This document shows positions 20,674 to 20,987 of a stretch of DNA of 20,987 nt, in pieces. Location: positions 1-20,987 of the forward strand of contig CALKWP010000038.1 of NCBI GenBank assembly GCA_938004075.1, read 5' to 3'. Made by a program: the position numbers and the translations under genes. The stretch's first letter is position 1. Each line of letters starts with the position of its first letter. The DNA is from an uncultured Methanomassiliicoccales archaeon. Lineage in GTDB: Archaea > Thermoplasmatota > Thermoplasmata > SG8-5. The notes beneath the pieces are model-generated. The model saw only the letters and a program-made list of their open reading frames with translations. It was not told the DNA's origin and made no database searches.

Positions 20674-20987
20674 ATGGTAAAACAAGTCATAAGACGGAAT
20701 AAGTATCACGGTAAATTCGGGACAACGCTTCTATCAATGTATTGTTTTATTGTTATACACATACAGTTTATTGCCAATTCATATTACTGGGAACATATTG
20801 CTCCATTCTTGGAACGATATAATGCATCGAATTTCCAGCCTCCTCCCAATTTTACAATAATTGGTTTGGCAATATTTACTTCGATATTAATTTGGGTCTT
20901 GACTAATGATGCCAAGAATAAAAAACACATTATTCGTTGGGTAACAACAATTATCCACAATGAACCTCGGAAACCAGATCGGAAGAG
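20674..20987 (+). CDS. Hypothetical membrane protein, 3'-truncated by the contig end
   Basis: The frame opens MVKQVIRRNKYHGKFGTTLL and stays open to the end. GGGGGT lies a few bases before the ATG. Two hydrophobic segments are visible, TTLLSMYCFIVIHIQFIA and FTIIGLAIFTSILIWVLT, separated by a 30-residue polar loop with a Pro-rich part (FQPPPNFT), then a basic tail (NDAKNKKHIIRW). The last four residues overlap adapter-like bases and should not be trusted. I do not recognise the family. The upstream 180 bases (20493-20673) hold only A+T tracts that could be a promoter. Confidence 0.5.
   Translation, partial: MVKQVIRRNKYHGKFGTTLLSMYCFIVIHIQFIANSYYWEHIAPFLERYNASNFQPPPNFTIIGLAIFTSILIWVLTNDAKNKKHIIRWVTTIIHNEPRKPDRK
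20976..20987. other. Residual Illumina adapter at the contig end
   Basis: The final 12 bases, AGATCGGAAGAG, are identical to the start of the common Illumina TruSeq adapter. Their position exactly at the end of the sequence makes a technical origin far more likely than chance. Confidence 0.85.

Noticed and set aside
1..20987. CRISPR array, cas genes, tRNA attachment target or IS-type terminal repeats
   Set aside because: No regularly spaced repeats, no Cas motifs, no tRNA-like sequence and no transposase gene were seen on either strand by eye.

Overview
The window looks like a fragment of an archaeal, probably euryarchaeal, genome. Four things point that way: a geranylgeranylglyceryl-phosphate (GGGP) synthase domain, promoters with TATA-type boxes about 25 bases before the start codon (several apparently leaderless), an archaeal-style tyrosine integrase with a zinc ribbon, and many small winged-helix and zinc-ribbon proteins. 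Thermoplasmata or a related class is a guess only. The last 12 bases are identical to the start of an Illumina adapter, so the right end is a contig end from short-read assembly, and the left end cuts into a gene. No tRNA, rRNA, CRISPR array or ordinary housekeeping cluster was seen; nearly everything is mobile or conflict-related.

Layout. (1) 1-2494: the 3' part of an RHS/YD-repeat polymorphic toxin with a new membrane-type C-terminal tip, followed one base later by a small membrane protein that is the likely immunity protein. (2) 2471-2860, minus strand: remnants of two small genes. (3) 2896-8301: a defence block with a SIR2-like protein, a PstI/BsuBI-type restriction-modification pair, and a convergent TPR-HEPN predicted RNase. 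(4) 8351-9692: tyrosine integrase with a large inverted repeat in its leader. (5) 9707-11581: an HD phosphohydrolase paired with a small winged-helix protein, with a palindrome at the promoter. (6) 11720-16313, minus strand: a tightly overlapping operon of a plasmid- or virus-like element, with a HerA/FtsK-type ATPase, a coiled-coil protein, two 37-residue proteins, a winged-helix regulator, a DUF2958-like protein, a degenerate DNA methylase and short proteins. It is transcribed away from a divergent winged-helix gene (16443) whose promoter carries a perfect palindrome. (7) 16773-18605: an unusual fusion of a predicted winged-helix N-terminal region to a complete GGGP synthase TIM barrel, head-to-head with an unrecognised 146-residue gene across a 36-base gap. 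(8) 18700-20492: a leaderless 31-residue ORF, a winged-helix protein and a short serine recombinase, coupled by overlaps. (9) 20674-end: a truncated membrane protein.

How it fits together. The integrase, HerA operon, serine recombinase and RHS core are visibly richer in G+C. The toxin tip, SIR2, restriction-modification, HEPN, HD and GGGP-synthase genes are A+T-rich. This suggests cargo modules carried between or inside at least two mobile elements. The best candidate for an undescribed system is the winged-helix/GGGP-synthase fusion with its divergent partner; the HD plus winged-helix pair and the RHS tip with its immunity gene come next. All functional statements rest on motifs read by eye; no database search was possible.
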